A DNA stretch of 64,000 bases from Nitrospirota bacterium (GCA_016213945.1 JACQZF010000016.1:1-64000), one strand, 5' to 3'; shown: positions 24,533-34,534, counted from the stretch's first letter. Translations and numbers: made by a program. The notes: generated by a model from the sequence alone, not told the origin.

Positions 24533-25468
24533 ATGAGAGTGATGGACAAGGAATTAAAAGGGATTTTTGAAAAAGGGCTTTTCAAGGGCGAGATGAAGTT
24601 TGATGAGTTGATGTCGGAGCACACGTCTTTGAGGATAGGCGGGCCAGCGGAGGTCTTGGTCTTCCCGGAAGACCCTGTCTCTTTGAGGAACGTCTTGCGC
24701 GCTGCAAAAAAGGAGAATATTCCGGTGGCCATGCTTGGGGGCGGAACGAATCTCCTTGTCAGTGATAAGGGAATAGAAGGCGTTGTTATCTCATTGAAGG
24801 CATTCAGGGGGATTGAGTTTACGAGGGAGAGCAATGACCGGGAAGCTGTTCTGTACGTTGCTGCGGGAGTTCCGCTTGCGGTCCTTTTGAGTTTCGCCCA
24901 AAAGAACGGATGCGCCGGCATCGAGGCGCTTGCGGGTATACCCGGATATTTTGGCGGAGCTGTTTTTATGAACGCAGGGTCTTTCGGCACTGAGATTAAA
25001 GACGTGCTCGTCTCAGTAGCGGTGATGGACATGAATGGCAAGATCTCAATTTTGGAGAAGGACAAATTGAATTTTTCCTACAGGTCTTCAAATATTTCCG
25101 ATGGCCTGATAATCCTCAGCGCGAACATTTTATTAAAGAGAGATAATCCTGATGACATATCAAGGCGCATGAAAGATTTTTTAAATAAAAAGAGAAATAC
25201 CCAGCCCCTCGGAGAGCCTTCCGCAGGATGCGTTTTTAAAAATCCCGAAGGAGATGCAGCGGGAAGGCTGATAGACGCGGCAGGGTGTAAAGGGATGAAG
25301 AACGGCGATGTAGAGGTGAGCGCGGCACATGCCAATTATTTCATTAATAAAGGCAATGCCACGTGCAGGGATTTTATCGCATTAATGGAAACCGTGAAGG
25401 CGAAGGTGAAGGAACACAGCGGTGTCGCGCTTGAGCCGGAGATAAAGATCATAGGGAAAGGAATATAA
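24533..25468 (+). CDS. murB: UDP-N-acetylenolpyruvoylglucosamine reductase
   Basis: 311 residues. MurB reduces enolpyruvyl-UDP-GlcNAc to UDP-MurNAc with FAD and NADPH. HTSLRIGGPAEV, the FAD-binding GGGTNLLV, AGIPGYFGGAVFMNAG and the catalytic serine in PSAGCVFKNP are present. It ends one base before the ddl start. Confidence 0.96.
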   Translation: MRVMDKELKGIFEKGLFKGEMKFDELMSEHTSLRIGGPAEVLVFPEDPVSLRNVLRAAKKENIPVAMLGGGTNLLVSDKGIEGVVISLKAFRGIEFTRESNDREAVLYVAAGVPLAVLLSFAQKNGCAGIEALAGIPGYFGGAVFMNAGSFGTEIKDVLVSVAVMDMNGKISILEKDKLNFSYRSSNISDGLIILSANILLKRDNPDDISRRMKDFLNKKRNTQPLGEPSAGCVFKNPEGDAAGRLIDAAGCKGMKNGDVEVSAAHANYFINKGNATCRDFIALMETVKAKVKEHSGVALEPEIKIIGKGI

Positions 25469-26413
25469 ATGGCTAAAGGACCTGTTACAACAAAGAGGAT
25501 CGGCGTATTGATGGGAGGCGAGTCCTCCGAGAGGGACATCTCCATCAGGAGCGGGCTCGCGATATACCAGAGCCTGCAGGAGCTTGGTTATAACGCAGTG
25601 CCTATCGATATAAGCAAGGACGTAGTCAACGCGCTGAAGAAGGAAAAGATCAGGTTTGCGTTCCTCGCCTTACACGGGGGAATAGGAGAAAACGGGGCGA
25701 TACAGGGAATGCTCGAAGTGTTCGGCATCCCTTACACAGGCTCAGGCATCATGGCCTCGGCCCTTGCAATGGACAAAGAGGCGTCCAAGAAAATGTTTGC
25801 ATATCACGGGCTGCCGGTAGCTCCGTTTATAGTCATCCGCCGACAGACAAAAGGCAAAAAGGCGGCTGATACACAACTGCCTGCCGTTGACTTTCCACTG
25901 CCGTGGGTTGTCAAGCCTGTTACAGAGGGGTCCAGCATCGGGGTCAGCATCATTAAAGAGGAAAAAGATATGCTCCCGTGCCTTGAGAAGGCCTTCTCAT
26001 TTGACAACAGAGTGATGATAGAGAAATTCATCCCCGGCAAAGAGGTGCACATCGGGATACTCGGCCAGAGGGTCCTTGGAGGCGTTGAGGTGAGGCCGTC
26101 CCTGGAATTTTATAACTACGAGGCAAAGTATACATCGGGCCTTACTGAGTACATTATCCCCCCTGAGATTGATGACGCTACATATGAAAAGGCGAAAGAC
26201 ATTGCATTAAAGGCCCATAAGGCGCTCGGATGCGCGGGCGCCAGCAGGGTTGATCTGAGAATAGATGAAGGCACCAGGGTCCCGTATATACTTGAAGTAA
26301 ACACACTGCCCGGCATGACAACGACGAGTTTGCTTCCGAAGATAGCAAAGTCCGCGGGCATGAGTTTCAGCGATCTTATAGAGGAGATAATAAGGCTTGG
26401 GCTCAAAGAATAA
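25469..26413 (+). CDS. ddl: D-alanine--D-alanine ligase
   Basis: 314 residues, ATP-grasp fold. Supplies the dipeptide used by MurF. The start has [46 protein letters not shown] and the C-terminal [16 protein letters not shown] with metal-binding residues are typical. It overlaps ftsQ by 17 bases. Confidence 0.96.
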   Translation: MAKGPVTTKRIGVLMGGESSERDISIRSGLAIYQSLQELGYNAVPIDISKDVVNALKKEKIRFAFLALHGGIGENGAIQGMLEVFGIPYTGSGIMASALAMDKEASKKMFAYHGLPVAPFIVIRRQTKGKKAADTQLPAVDFPLPWVVKPVTEGSSIGVSIIKEEKDMLPCLEKAFSFDNRVMIEKFIPGKEVHIGILGQRVLGGVEVRPSLEFYNYEAKYTSGLTEYIIPPEIDDATYEKAKDIALKAHKALGCAGASRVDLRIDEGTRVPYILEVNTLPGMTTTSLLPKIAKSAGMSFSDLIEEIIRLGLKE

Positions 26414-27287
26414 CAAACGGAAATCAGTATCGCGGCGACAGGGAAAGTTCTCGGTCTTCCTCAAGAGGACTGGCATTGTCCTGTCAGTTGCGCTGGCAGT
26501 TACCACCATAGTGCTTGGAACGTATCTGCTGGCGCAGGCGTTTTATGTCAGAGATATCGAGGTTTCAGGCAACGAGCATCTTGATAAAAGAGATATTGAA
26601 AGCATTTTAAACATCCGGAGGGAATCTCTTTTGGACCTTCACCTGGAAGATATCGACGAGAGGCTGAGGAAAAACGCATGGATAAAGAAGACAACCTTGA
26701 GATGGCAACTGCCCGGAACGCTTGTGATAGACATTGAAGAGGCGAGGCCCAAGGCCCTGCTCAATTTCGGAGGAGAGACTTTCCTTGTTAATGAAGAAGG
26801 GAATGTAATGGAAAGGCTGAATGATGCGGGCACTCCTTTTCTTCCGGAAATTAATGGGATAGACCCGAGGTATAAAAAAGAAATGTCGGAGGCCATGAAA
26901 TTAGTTGAGGCCCTGTCCGCCAGGAAAATACTTGCCGACAAGCAGTTAGTAGAGATAGGCCTGGAACCGTACGGGCTCAATCTGAATATCGACGGCGAAT
27001 TTATCAAAGTCGGTTACGGGCAATACGCGGAGAAATTCGACAAGTGGGTGGAGCTTGAACCGGAGCTGAAGAAAATGGGCGTGCCGATCCAATACGTGGA
27101 TTTAAGATTTAAGGATTCTGTTATTGTGAAGCCGGTAAAGCCGGAGAGACCGGACAAGGAGAACGGGAAGGGAAAAGAGAAGGGAAAAGAGAAGGATAAA
27201 GAGAAAGTGACTGAGGCAGCAAAGGATAAAGGGAAGGGCAAGGCGAAAGCAAAAGCCATGGACAGAAAAAAGGAAAAGAAGGCTTAG
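26397..27287 (+). CDS. ftsQ: Cell division protein FtsQ
   Basis: 296 residues. A basic cytoplasmic tail, one membrane helix (about 27-48), a POTRA domain ([18 protein letters not shown] onward) and the FtsQ beta domain ([21 protein letters not shown]). It bridges FtsL/B to early division proteins. The start is probably TTG at 26397 within the end of ddl. The last 50 residues form an unusual lysine/glutamate-rich, low-complexity tail with [10 protein letters not shown]-type repetition, longer than in typical FtsQ and of unknown purpose. Confidence 0.92.
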   Translation: MGSKNNKRKSVSRRQGKFSVFLKRTGIVLSVALAVTTIVLGTYLLAQAFYVRDIEVSGNEHLDKRDIESILNIRRESLLDLHLEDIDERLRKNAWIKKTTLRWQLPGTLVIDIEEARPKALLNFGGETFLVNEEGNVMERLNDAGTPFLPEINGIDPRYKKEMSEAMKLVEALSARKILADKQLVEIGLEPYGLNLNIDGEFIKVGYGQYAEKFDKWVELEPELKKMGVPIQYVDLRFKDSVIVKPVKPERPDKENGKGKEKGKEKDKEKVTEAAKDKGKGKAKAKAMDRKKEKKA

Positions 27288-27289
27288 TT

Positions 27290-28483
27290 ATGCACTTTGG
27301 ATTTATAAAAGACGTGACCGCGAAAAACGGCAGCATAGTCGTCGGCCTTGATATCGGCTCGACAAAGATATGCGCTATGGTTGCCGAAGTCAATCCTTTC
27401 AAAAGCCGGGATGAGAATAATTCTTCTACAAATATAATGGGCGTCGGCTCTGCTCCGTCAAAGGGCATTAAAAAAGGGGTCGTCATTAACATCGAGCAGA
27501 CCGTTGAAGCAATTAAGGAAGCGGTGCAGCGTGCTGAAGAGGCGTCAGGCGTTGATATAAAAACCGTGTATACAGGGGTCACAGGAAGCCACATAGGATA
27601 TATCTCAAGTCAGGGCGTTATCGCTGTTAAGGAAAAAGAGATTGGACAGAAGGAAGTTGACATGGTGATCGATGCCGCAAGGGCTGTGGCAATTCCGTTT
27701 GACCGGGAGATACTCCATGTGGTACCTCTGGAGTTTATCGTGAACGGCCAGGACGGAATTACTGACCCGCGCGGAATGGTAGGGGTGAGGCTTGAGGCAA
27801 AGGTCCAGATAATAACCGGCGCTGCCTCGTCAATCCAGAATTTAATGAAGTGCTGCCAGAAGGCGGGACTTGAGGTGCTTGATGTTGTGTTTCAGCCGGT
27901 TGCCACCGCCGATGCCGTGCTGACACGGGATGAGAAGGAGCTTGGCGTCGTACTTGTAGATATTGGCGGCGGCACAATTGATATCGCGCTTTATAAAGAA
28001 GGAAATATTTTCCATTCCGCAGTATTGGCTGTTGGGGGGGCCAATTTCACAAATGACGCCGCAATCGGATTGAGGCTCCCGTTTCATGAAGCTGAAAAGA
28101 TAAAAAGAATGTTCGGCTGCTCGATGCTGTCTTTGGTGCGCGGTGAAGAAGAGATCGGGATTGAAAACACAGACGGCAAGCCGGGCAAGAGTATAACGAG
28201 AAGCCACCTCGTTGAAATATTACAGCCCCGCGCGGAAGAATTATTCGGTTTAATCAAAGAAGAGATTGCCGGAAAAGGTTATCACAAGCTGATGAACGCG
28301 GGCGTGGTTTTAACAGGCGGAGCGGTATTAATGGAAGGAATGACTGTGATGGCGGAAAATATTCTGGAGCTTCCTGTAAAAATTGGAAGTCCTATTGGTA
28401 TCGGAGGGCATACTGATATTTTAAACAACCCCGCATATGCAGCATGTGCAGGGCTTGTCCTTCAGGGAGCTCAGGAGATATGA
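27290..28483 (+). CDS. ftsA: Cell division protein FtsA
   Basis: 397 residues of the actin-like ATPase family. FtsA tethers FtsZ to the membrane. IVVGLDIGSTKICAMVAE is the phosphate 1 loop, VLVDIGGGTIDIALYKEGN the phosphate 2 loop and GVVLTGGAVLMEG the adenosine motif. The C-terminal amphipathic membrane-targeting helix typical of FtsA is not obvious; the protein ends at AGLVLQGAQEI, shorter than many homologues, so a partner may help membrane attachment. Confidence 0.94.
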   Translation: MHFGFIKDVTAKNGSIVVGLDIGSTKICAMVAEVNPFKSRDENNSSTNIMGVGSAPSKGIKKGVVINIEQTVEAIKEAVQRAEEASGVDIKTVYTGVTGSHIGYISSQGVIAVKEKEIGQKEVDMVIDAARAVAIPFDREILHVVPLEFIVNGQDGITDPRGMVGVRLEAKVQIITGAASSIQNLMKCCQKAGLEVLDVVFQPVATADAVLTRDEKELGVVLVDIGGGTIDIALYKEGNIFHSAVLAVGGANFTNDAAIGLRLPFHEAEKIKRMFGCSMLSLVRGEEEIGIENTDGKPGKSITRSHLVEILQPRAEELFGLIKEEIAGKGYHKLMNAGVVLTGGAVLMEGMTVMAENILELPVKIGSPIGIGGHTDILNNPAYAACAGLVLQGAQEI

Positions 28484-28532
28484 CGGAACAAATTTTAATA
28501 TATAAAAATTTATTAAGGGAAAGGAGAACGGT

Positions 28533-29696
28533 ATGAAGATTTTCGAGCTTGAGGAGTTACAGAACGGCAATATTACCAACCCCGCAAAGATCAAGATTGT
28601 GGGTGTCGGAGGAGGAGGAAGCAATGCTGTAAACAGCATGATAGCGTCTAACCTCCAGGGAGTTGAGTTTGTGGCCATCAACACGGATGCGCAGGCCCTT
28701 GAATTGTCCCTTGCGCACCAGTGCGTGCAGGTCGGCACTTCATTGACAAAGGGGCTTGGCTCCGGCGCAAACCCCGAGACAGGGAAGCAGGCTGCTATTG
28801 AAGACAGAGGCGCGGTTGAAGACGCATTGAGAGGCGCCGACATGATTTTTATAACAGCAGGCATGGGAGGAGGCACAGGCACAGGCGCGTCTCCGGTTGT
28901 TGCAGAGGTAGCGAGGGAGCTTGGCATTCTTACCACGGCAGTTGTTACCAAACCGTTTCTCTTTGAAGGCAACAAGAGGGCCAGAAACGCTGAGCATGGG
29001 ATAAAAGAACTGCAGAAACATGTGGACTCCCTTATCGTCGTTCACAATCAGAGATTATTAAATATAGCAGACAAGGACACGACCTGGCTTCAGGCCTTAA
29101 ATCTTGCAAATGACGTCCTGAGGCAGGCGGTAAAAGGCATCTCGGACTTGATACTCGTTCCCGGACTTATAAATCAGGATTTTGCGGACATAAAGACCAT
29201 CTTGTCAAACAGCGGCAGGTCTCTCATAGGTATCGGCAGCGCAAGCGGCGAAACCCGCGCGGTAAGCGCGGCCAAGATGGCAATCTCAAGCCCCCTGTTG
29301 GAGGAAACCTCCATTGATGACGCTAAAGGCGTATTGATAAACATCACTGGAGGTTCCTCCCTTTCTTTTCACGAAGTCAATGAGGCAGCCAGCCTTATTA
29401 AGGATGCGGTGCATGATGACGCTGAGATAATATTCGGCTCGGTAATTGACCCGGATTTTGATGACAAAGTAGTGATAACTGTAATTGCAACAGGCTTTGA
29501 AGAAAAACCCCGCGCGGTGATGCCTTCGCTTGAGAAATGGAGGCCGAAGGGAGACACAGTTGTATTAAAAGGCTCCACGCAAAGGTTTCTGTCTAAGGAG
29601 ACGGTCAAGGTTGACAGCGAGGATTATCTTGACGTCCCGACCTTCATGCGCAAAAACGGTTATGTTGAAAATGAGCAGGACATAAAAACTCTGTAG
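28533..29696 (+). CDS. ftsZ: Cell division GTPase FtsZ
   Basis: 387 residues. Tubulin-like GTPase that forms the Z-ring. VGGGGSNAVNSM, the tubulin signature GMGGGTGTGASPVV near residue 111 and NLANDVLRQAVKGI are present. The conserved C-terminal peptide that binds FtsA appears as DYLDVPTFMRKNG. A GGAAAGGAGAA ribosome site precedes the ATG. It is the last gene of the dcw operon; its stop lies within a 12-bp hairpin stem. Confidence 0.97.
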   Translation: MKIFELEELQNGNITNPAKIKIVGVGGGGSNAVNSMIASNLQGVEFVAINTDAQALELSLAHQCVQVGTSLTKGLGSGANPETGKQAAIEDRGAVEDALRGADMIFITAGMGGGTGTGASPVVAEVARELGILTTAVVTKPFLFEGNKRARNAEHGIKELQKHVDSLIVVHNQRLLNIADKDTTWLQALNLANDVLRQAVKGISDLILVPGLINQDFADIKTILSNSGRSLIGIGSASGETRAVSAAKMAISSPLLEETSIDDAKGVLINITGGSSLSFHEVNEAASLIKDAVHDDAEIIFGSVIDPDFDDKVVITVIATGFEEKPRAVMPSLEKWRPKGDTVVLKGSTQRFLSKETVKVDSEDYLDVPTFMRKNGYVENEQDIKTL

Positions 29697-29713
29697 CGGA
29701 TGCTACAGAGTTT
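29686..29713 (+). terminator. Hairpin at the ftsZ stop codon
   Basis: A perfect 12-bp stem (AAACTCTGTAGC with its complement) and a 4-base loop. The ftsZ TAG (29694-29696) is inside the left arm. No T-run follows, so it may act as an mRNA 3'-end stabiliser or a Rho-linked element rather than a classical terminator. Confidence 0.5.
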
Positions 29714-29821
29714 CGGAAGTTAAGAAGATAAGAAGTTTTGAAGATGGGCAAAGGCTGTCTCAACTTCATATCTTCTTAACTTCACAACTTCTCTTCACCT
29801 CTGTGTTCTCTGTGGTTGATT
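29714..29821. repeat. AAGTTAAGAAGATA palindromic repeat after ftsZ
   Basis: GAAGTTAAGAAGATA at the left and TATCTTCTTAACTTC at the right form a perfect 15-bp inverted pair, with further AAGTT/AACTT pairing. A CTCTGTG-type repeat arm (about 29796-29820) follows. Together they fill the space between ftsZ and the converging kinase gene. Confidence 0.75.
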
Positions 29822-31585
29822 TCAAATCCTGCTCTTATACTTCAGCTCTTTAAAGCGGATGAGGTATTTTGTGCCGCTGCTTCTGTCCAGGGCCAATTCG
29901 CCCTTCAGTTGATGCTCCACTAAATTGACAATGAGCTGCATGCCCAATGATTTCACCGCCCTGATATCAACGCCTTCGGATATCCCTGAGCCGTTATCGC
30001 TGACTATGAGTTCGTATTTGTCTTCACCGGTGATTTTTCTGAACGATATCTTTATCTCTCCCTTTCTGTCCTTCGTGAAGGCGTACTTCAGGGCGTTTGA
30101 GACCAGTTCATTTATGATCAGTCCGCACGGGATCGCGGTGTCGATTGCAAGACCAATTTCCTCTGCTTCAATATTGAGCGAGATATTCCCGTTGTTTGTA
30201 CCGTAAAACATGAGCAGTCCGTTTGCGAGGCTCTTGATGTAATCACCGAAATCGATGTTGGCAAGGTCATTCGAATGGTAGAGCTTCTCGTGGATGAGAG
30301 ACATGGACCTTATCCTGTTGCGGCTTTCATCGAACAATTCAATGTACCTCCGGTCGTCGATCTGGTCCGACTGAAGGCTTAACAGGCTTGAAATGACCTG
30401 CATGTTGTTTTTTACCCTGTGGTGGATTTCTTTCAGCAGCACCTCTTTCTCCTCTGTACTCTCAAGCAGCTTCACATTTGCGGCCTCGCGCTGATATACG
30501 GTATGCTGGAGAGAATCAATTGTGTCAATGAGCTGGGAGGTCATTTTATTGAAAGCAAGGGACAGTACACCTATCTCATCGCTGCCTGAAAAAGCGGCCT
30601 TTTGCGACAGGTCGCCGCTGCTGATCGCCTGCGCGGTTTCGGCAAGGGATTCGATAGGCCGAATGATCTTGCGCATGATTGTAAATCCGAGGGCCAAAGC
30701 CACTGACAGTGTAAACAAAAGAAAAGCCGCTATGGTGAGCACGGGACGGGTGGTGTTTCTCAGGGCTTCCGCAACGGGTATCTCAGTTACAATGTGAAGA
30801 TACTGAGCGCCCAGTTTTATTGTGTCACCGGCCAAAACGACCTTTGTGCCGTTAATGCCTGTCATGATACCGGCCTTATCAGGCACGTTGAAGTATGCGT
30901 CTTTTAACATCACAGAAGGGTCCGGATGTACAATGACCCTGCCGTCATTGTTCGTGATGTAGGCAATGCCGGATTTGCCTATACGCATATTCGCCACTAT
31001 TTCCTGCATGAATTGCAGGCGCATTTCAGCAACAAGCACACCGTTTACTTTATTATTCCGCTCGTCAATTACCGGCAGGCCCATTAACATAAAAGGGCTA
31101 CCTGTTTTTTTATCGAAATACACGGGGCCATAATATGTAGTGTGTTTTGTAACCGGGACCAGAAATTCCTCAGCCCCTGACCGGTCATCAAGGTCCCTGT
31201 CAGTGAAGATCGAAGTGCGGGACACGCGCATTATCTCCCTGCCATTGCCATTGAGCAGCACCAGTTCATTGAATGAATCTCTATGGTTTTCGTCCTTGAA
31301 CGAGCGAAGCTTGGAAAGGATCTGATGCTGCTGTTCCCGCCCTATTCCGACAATGTAGTAGTCGATTTTCATTGCATTGACCAGGGTTGTCTCCTGTTCA
31401 TGGATCTTCGAGAGGATTTCGCCGGAAACGCGCTTGGCGATCTCGCTTTGTAATTCCATCGCCTGTCTCCGCTGGATAACAGAGTCCTGCCACGATAAGA
31501 CTGCGCCAAGCAAAAGGAGAGGGACTATTGCAAGGACAACGAGAGAAATGATCAGGCGCTTTCTGATGCTGCCCGTTGTTTTCAT
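29822..31585 (-). CDS. Sensor histidine kinase with Cache, HAMP and HisKA_2 domains
   Basis: 587 residues. Membrane helix at about 12-31, a periplasmic Cache-type sensor domain (about 35-280, with PVYFDKKTGSPFMLMGLPV and GRVIVHPD), a second membrane helix near 288-308, HAMP (about 310-362), then a HisKA_2 phosphoacceptor domain with EIHHRVKNN and a HATPase domain (NELVSNALKYAF, SDNGSGI, LGMQLI). No partner response regulator lies beside it. The ligand is unknown; Cache domains generally bind small metabolites. It converges with ftsZ. Confidence 0.9.
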   Translation of the reverse strand: MKTTGSIRKRLIISLVVLAIVPLLLLGAVLSWQDSVIQRRQAMELQSEIAKRVSGEILSKIHEQETTLVNAMKIDYYIVGIGREQQHQILSKLRSFKDENHRDSFNELVLLNGNGREIMRVSRTSIFTDRDLDDRSGAEEFLVPVTKHTTYYGPVYFDKKTGSPFMLMGLPVIDERNNKVNGVLVAEMRLQFMQEIVANMRIGKSGIAYITNNDGRVIVHPDPSVMLKDAYFNVPDKAGIMTGINGTKVVLAGDTIKLGAQYLHIVTEIPVAEALRNTTRPVLTIAAFLLFTLSVALALGFTIMRKIIRPIESLAETAQAISSGDLSQKAAFSGSDEIGVLSLAFNKMTSQLIDTIDSLQHTVYQREAANVKLLESTEEKEVLLKEIHHRVKNNMQVISSLLSLQSDQIDDRRYIELFDESRNRIRSMSLIHEKLYHSNDLANIDFGDYIKSLANGLLMFYGTNNGNISLNIEAEEIGLAIDTAIPCGLIINELVSNALKYAFTKDRKGEIKISFRKITGEDKYELIVSDNGSGISEGVDIRAVKSLGMQLIVNLVEHQLKGELALDRSSGTKYLIRFKELKYKSRI

Positions 31586-31676
31586 AGAAGCAAAACTTCC
31601 TTTAACGAAACAGAAGATTATGATAGAATACTTTTCATTTTAAATTAAAACGTTAAATTAAAAAAGAGAGGTAATC

Positions 31677-33380
31677 ATGTATTTTTCAGGGACCTTCATT
31701 CCGACCTTGCGGGAGACCCCTGCGGAGGCGGAGTCGATCAGCCATATTCTTATGCTTCGCGCAGGTTACGTCAGGCAGCTTGCCTCCGGACTTTATATCT
31801 ACCTCCCTCTGGCATGGAGGGTGATGAACAGGATAAATAAAATAATCAGGGAAGAAATGGATGCGATAGGCGCGCAGGAGATCTCGATGCCGGGGCTGCA
31901 TCCCGCTGACATATGGCAGAAGACGGGAAGATGGTCTGACATCGGCGATGAGATGTTCAGGCTGAAAGACAGGGGCGGCAGGGACATGTGCCTTGGAATG
32001 ACCCATGAAGAAATAATCACCTGGCTTGCCTCGATGGAGCTCCGTTCATACAGGCAATTGCCCCAGACATGGTATCAGATGCAGGCGAAGTTCAGGGACG
32101 AGGCAAGGCCCAAGAGCGGGATATTGCGCACCCGGGAATTCATCATGAAAGACAGTTACAGCTTTGATAAAGATGAAGATGGCCTCAAGGAGAGCTACCG
32201 GAAGCACGCTGAGGCGTATCACAGGATATTTCAGCGATGCGGGCTTAAATTCCACCAGGTGCAGAGCGATCCCGGAATGATGGGCGGCGCGACCGCGCAT
32301 GAATTCATGGCACCGAGTCCGGCAGGAGAGGACACCATTGTCCTCTGTAAATGCGGCTACTCGGCAAATACGGAACTCGCGCTGTCAGTCCCGCCACCTC
32401 AGAAACTGAAAGGGGATGAGAAGGACCGGGCACTGGAAGACATCGCTACTCCTGATAAAAGGACGGTAACAGAGGTGTCGGGATTTTTAAAGGCTGACCC
32501 ATCGTGTTTTATAAAAAGCCTGCTTCTGATAGGGAAGGATGGCCCTTTCCTTGCGCTCGTAAGAGGCGACCAGGAGCTTCATGAGAAGAAGCTTACAGAA
32601 ATCACCGGAGAATTCAGGGCCGCGCAAAAAGATGAAGTGAAGACCATCCTCGGTGTTGCGGCAGGGTTTATCGGCCCTTATAACAACACATTGAAAAAAA
32701 TCGCCGACATTTCACTGAAGGACGGGACCTACATCTCAGGGGCGAACAAGGAAGGTTTTCATACGAGAGGGATAAAACCGGGTGTCCATTTTCAGGCGGA
32801 GTGGCATGACATACACGTTGCCAGGGAGGGAGACACCTGTTCAACATGCGGCGCTGAAATAATGCTTGAGAAGGCGATTGAGATAGGGAATATATTTCAG
32901 CTCGGCACGAAATACTCACTGCCGCTCAAGGCAGTGTATCTTGATGAGAACGGAAAAGAGAACCCGGTCATAATGGGAAGCTACGGCATCGGCCCCGCCC
33001 GTATCGCAGCCTCTGCCATTGAGCAGAACAATGACAAGGACGGGATCATCTGGCCCCAAAGCATTGCCCCCTTTGACGTTGAGATCATCCCCCTCGATGC
33101 GGAGAGTGAAATAGTGGAGCTCACCGGGACAATATACAAGGGATTGATCGATGAAAAACTTGATGTGCTCATAGACGACAGGGATGAACGCCCCGGCGTG
33201 AAATTCAAGGACGCTGACCTGATAGGTATTCCGTATCAGATAGTCATCGGGAAAAAAGGATTGAAGGAAGGGGTAGTTGAGCTCAAGTCGAGAAGGACAA
33301 AAGAAACGGAAAAGATCGCCCCTTCCGAAGTGGTTAAGAAAGTGATAGGTTTTTTTCAAAGCCGAATTGTTGGGACATAA
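31677..33380 (+). CDS. proS: Prolyl-tRNA synthetase, bacterial type
   Basis: 567 residues, the length of bacterial-type ProRS with the editing insertion domain between class II motifs 2 and 3. Motif 1 region GLYIYLPLAWRVMNRI, motif 2 TREFIMKDSYSFD, motif 3 GSYGIGPARIAASAIEQNND and the C-terminal anticodon-binding domain (PFDVEIIPL onward) are clear. Cytoplasmic enzyme charging tRNA-Pro. Ribosome site AGAGAGGTAATC is just upstream. Confidence 0.97.
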   Translation: MYFSGTFIPTLRETPAEAESISHILMLRAGYVRQLASGLYIYLPLAWRVMNRINKIIREEMDAIGAQEISMPGLHPADIWQKTGRWSDIGDEMFRLKDRGGRDMCLGMTHEEIITWLASMELRSYRQLPQTWYQMQAKFRDEARPKSGILRTREFIMKDSYSFDKDEDGLKESYRKHAEAYHRIFQRCGLKFHQVQSDPGMMGGATAHEFMAPSPAGEDTIVLCKCGYSANTELALSVPPPQKLKGDEKDRALEDIATPDKRTVTEVSGFLKADPSCFIKSLLLIGKDGPFLALVRGDQELHEKKLTEITGEFRAAQKDEVKTILGVAAGFIGPYNNTLKKIADISLKDGTYISGANKEGFHTRGIKPGVHFQAEWHDIHVAREGDTCSTCGAEIMLEKAIEIGNIFQLGTKYSLPLKAVYLDENGKENPVIMGSYGIGPARIAASAIEQNNDKDGIIWPQSIAPFDVEIIPLDAESEIVELTGTIYKGLIDEKLDVLIDDRDERPGVKFKDADLIGIPYQIVIGKKGLKEGVVELKSRRTKETEKIAPSEVVKKVIGFFQSRIVGT

Positions 33381-33382
33381 TT

Positions 33383-34351
33383 TCAAAAAGGAGAGTCAGT
33401 CACCCAGCCGCCATTCCATTTTATGCCGAAGGGGCTAAAAACAGACCCTGAATTATTGTTCCCTGAAATATCAGTTGCGACCGTGTCAGTACCTTCATCA
33501 AGAGGCCAATAACCTTTCAATGTGGCAGAATCGATATTACATGGAGCTGAATATCCAAGAGTTTTTGTCATGCATTGCTGAATTTCAGCCTGCGTTCTCG
33601 CAACAGTCCAAAACCTCACTTCGTCAATAATGCCGTTGAATTTGGCAGTGTTATCAAGTCCGTCAATCGAGCCTCCGGTAAAAGGGAACATACCTATGAA
33701 AATTTGCCTTAGTCCCTCCGAGTTGATATCGTCGTCCGGGGCGAATTGGGGGCCTTTCAGTTTCGTATTTGCTGAGTCCCATGTTGAAGCGCATGCTTGT
33801 GGTATTCCATTAATATAAATGTCCATGTGGGGTGTTTCAGCCTCTCCCCCCGAGGTCCCTTTGGGCCGAAGACCCCTGGGGCATTTAGGATGGCCGGCAA
33901 CGGCACTGTGGTCTTCCTTAACAAGTACCCCTGCGATGTGCGTCCAGGTATCAAAATTCACAGAAACTCCCGAAGCAGCGGTGAAAGTGGAAGTCCCGCT
34001 GACGGTCAGCATTATTGAAAACTTCGGCTCATTATCTTTCACATACAACGATAACCCGCCTCCTGCAAATCGTGAAAAAATGCTCCCGTTCAGATTCCCG
34101 CTGGTTTTTCTTTTTATCCATGCTTCCACAGTGAACTCTTTCCCCGCCATGCTGAAAAGGTCGGGACTGGCAATGAAAATTGTCCCGACATCCGTGGCGC
34201 GGCTAAGGTCAACTGAAAAAACTTTTTTATCCTCCCTTACCGGAACGGTTTCTATTATTTTGGTATTGTCATTTTTGTGGTGAGCGGTTTCACAAGAAAG
34301 CAGGGCAGTTGTCAGTATGAATATTATGCATATTACAGAAGATGTTCTCAT
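33383..34351 (-). CDS. LamG-domain lipoprotein with a repeat-derived insertion
   Basis: 322 residues. The signal peptide ends in the lipobox LLSC, so it is a lipoprotein. A concanavalin-like LamG/laminin-G_3 jelly-roll domain covers most of the rest (FTVEAWIKRK, WTHIAGVLV, MDIYINGIPQ, FNGIIDEVRFW, LKGYWPLDEG). Between the WTHIAGVLV and MDIYING strands about 20 extra residues (GHPKCPRGLRPKGTSGGEAE) interrupt the domain; they are encoded by a C/G-rich element at about 33836-33897 inserted in frame. Ligand unknown; such domains bind carbohydrates or proteins. It converges with proS. Confidence 0.8.
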   Translation of the reverse strand: MRTSSVICIIFILTTALLSCETAHHKNDNTKIIETVPVREDKKVFSVDLSRATDVGTIFIASPDLFSMAGKEFTVEAWIKRKTSGNLNGSIFSRFAGGGLSLYVKDNEPKFSIMLTVSGTSTFTAASGVSVNFDTWTHIAGVLVKEDHSAVAGHPKCPRGLRPKGTSGGEAETPHMDIYINGIPQACASTWDSANTKLKGPQFAPDDDINSEGLRQIFIGMFPFTGGSIDGLDNTAKFNGIIDEVRFWTVARTQAEIQQCMTKTLGYSAPCNIDSATLKGYWPLDEGTDTVATDISGNNNSGSVFSPFGIKWNGGWVTDSPF

Positions 34352-34480
34352 ATCTCTCCACCCATTTTGCTTTTGTCAGGCAGTTAATTAAATAACTGCT
34401 TTTTTAGTATATACAGTTGTAAGGTTTATGTGTCAATGCATTAAATCAGCAAGGTTAACTCATAATCGGCTTAGGGCATA

Positions 34481-34518
34481 AAAAAAGCCCGCTCAGTTTA
34501 AAACTGTGCGGGCTTTTA
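34481..34518 (-). terminator. Terminator of the peptidyl-prolyl isomerase gene
   Basis: AAAAGCCCGC and GCGGGCTTTT arms with an inner CAGTTT/AAACTG pairing. T-runs lie on both strands, so it could work bidirectionally; it is 17 bases past the stop at 34535. Confidence 0.9.
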
Positions 34519-34534
34519 TCTTCATCGTAATAGA

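Noticed and set aside
27014-27594. Antisense frames over ftsQ and ftsA rich in Ser, Phe, Leu and Pro
   Set aside because: They are complements of the Lys/Glu-rich ftsQ tail and of ftsA; composition is that of a shadow frame.
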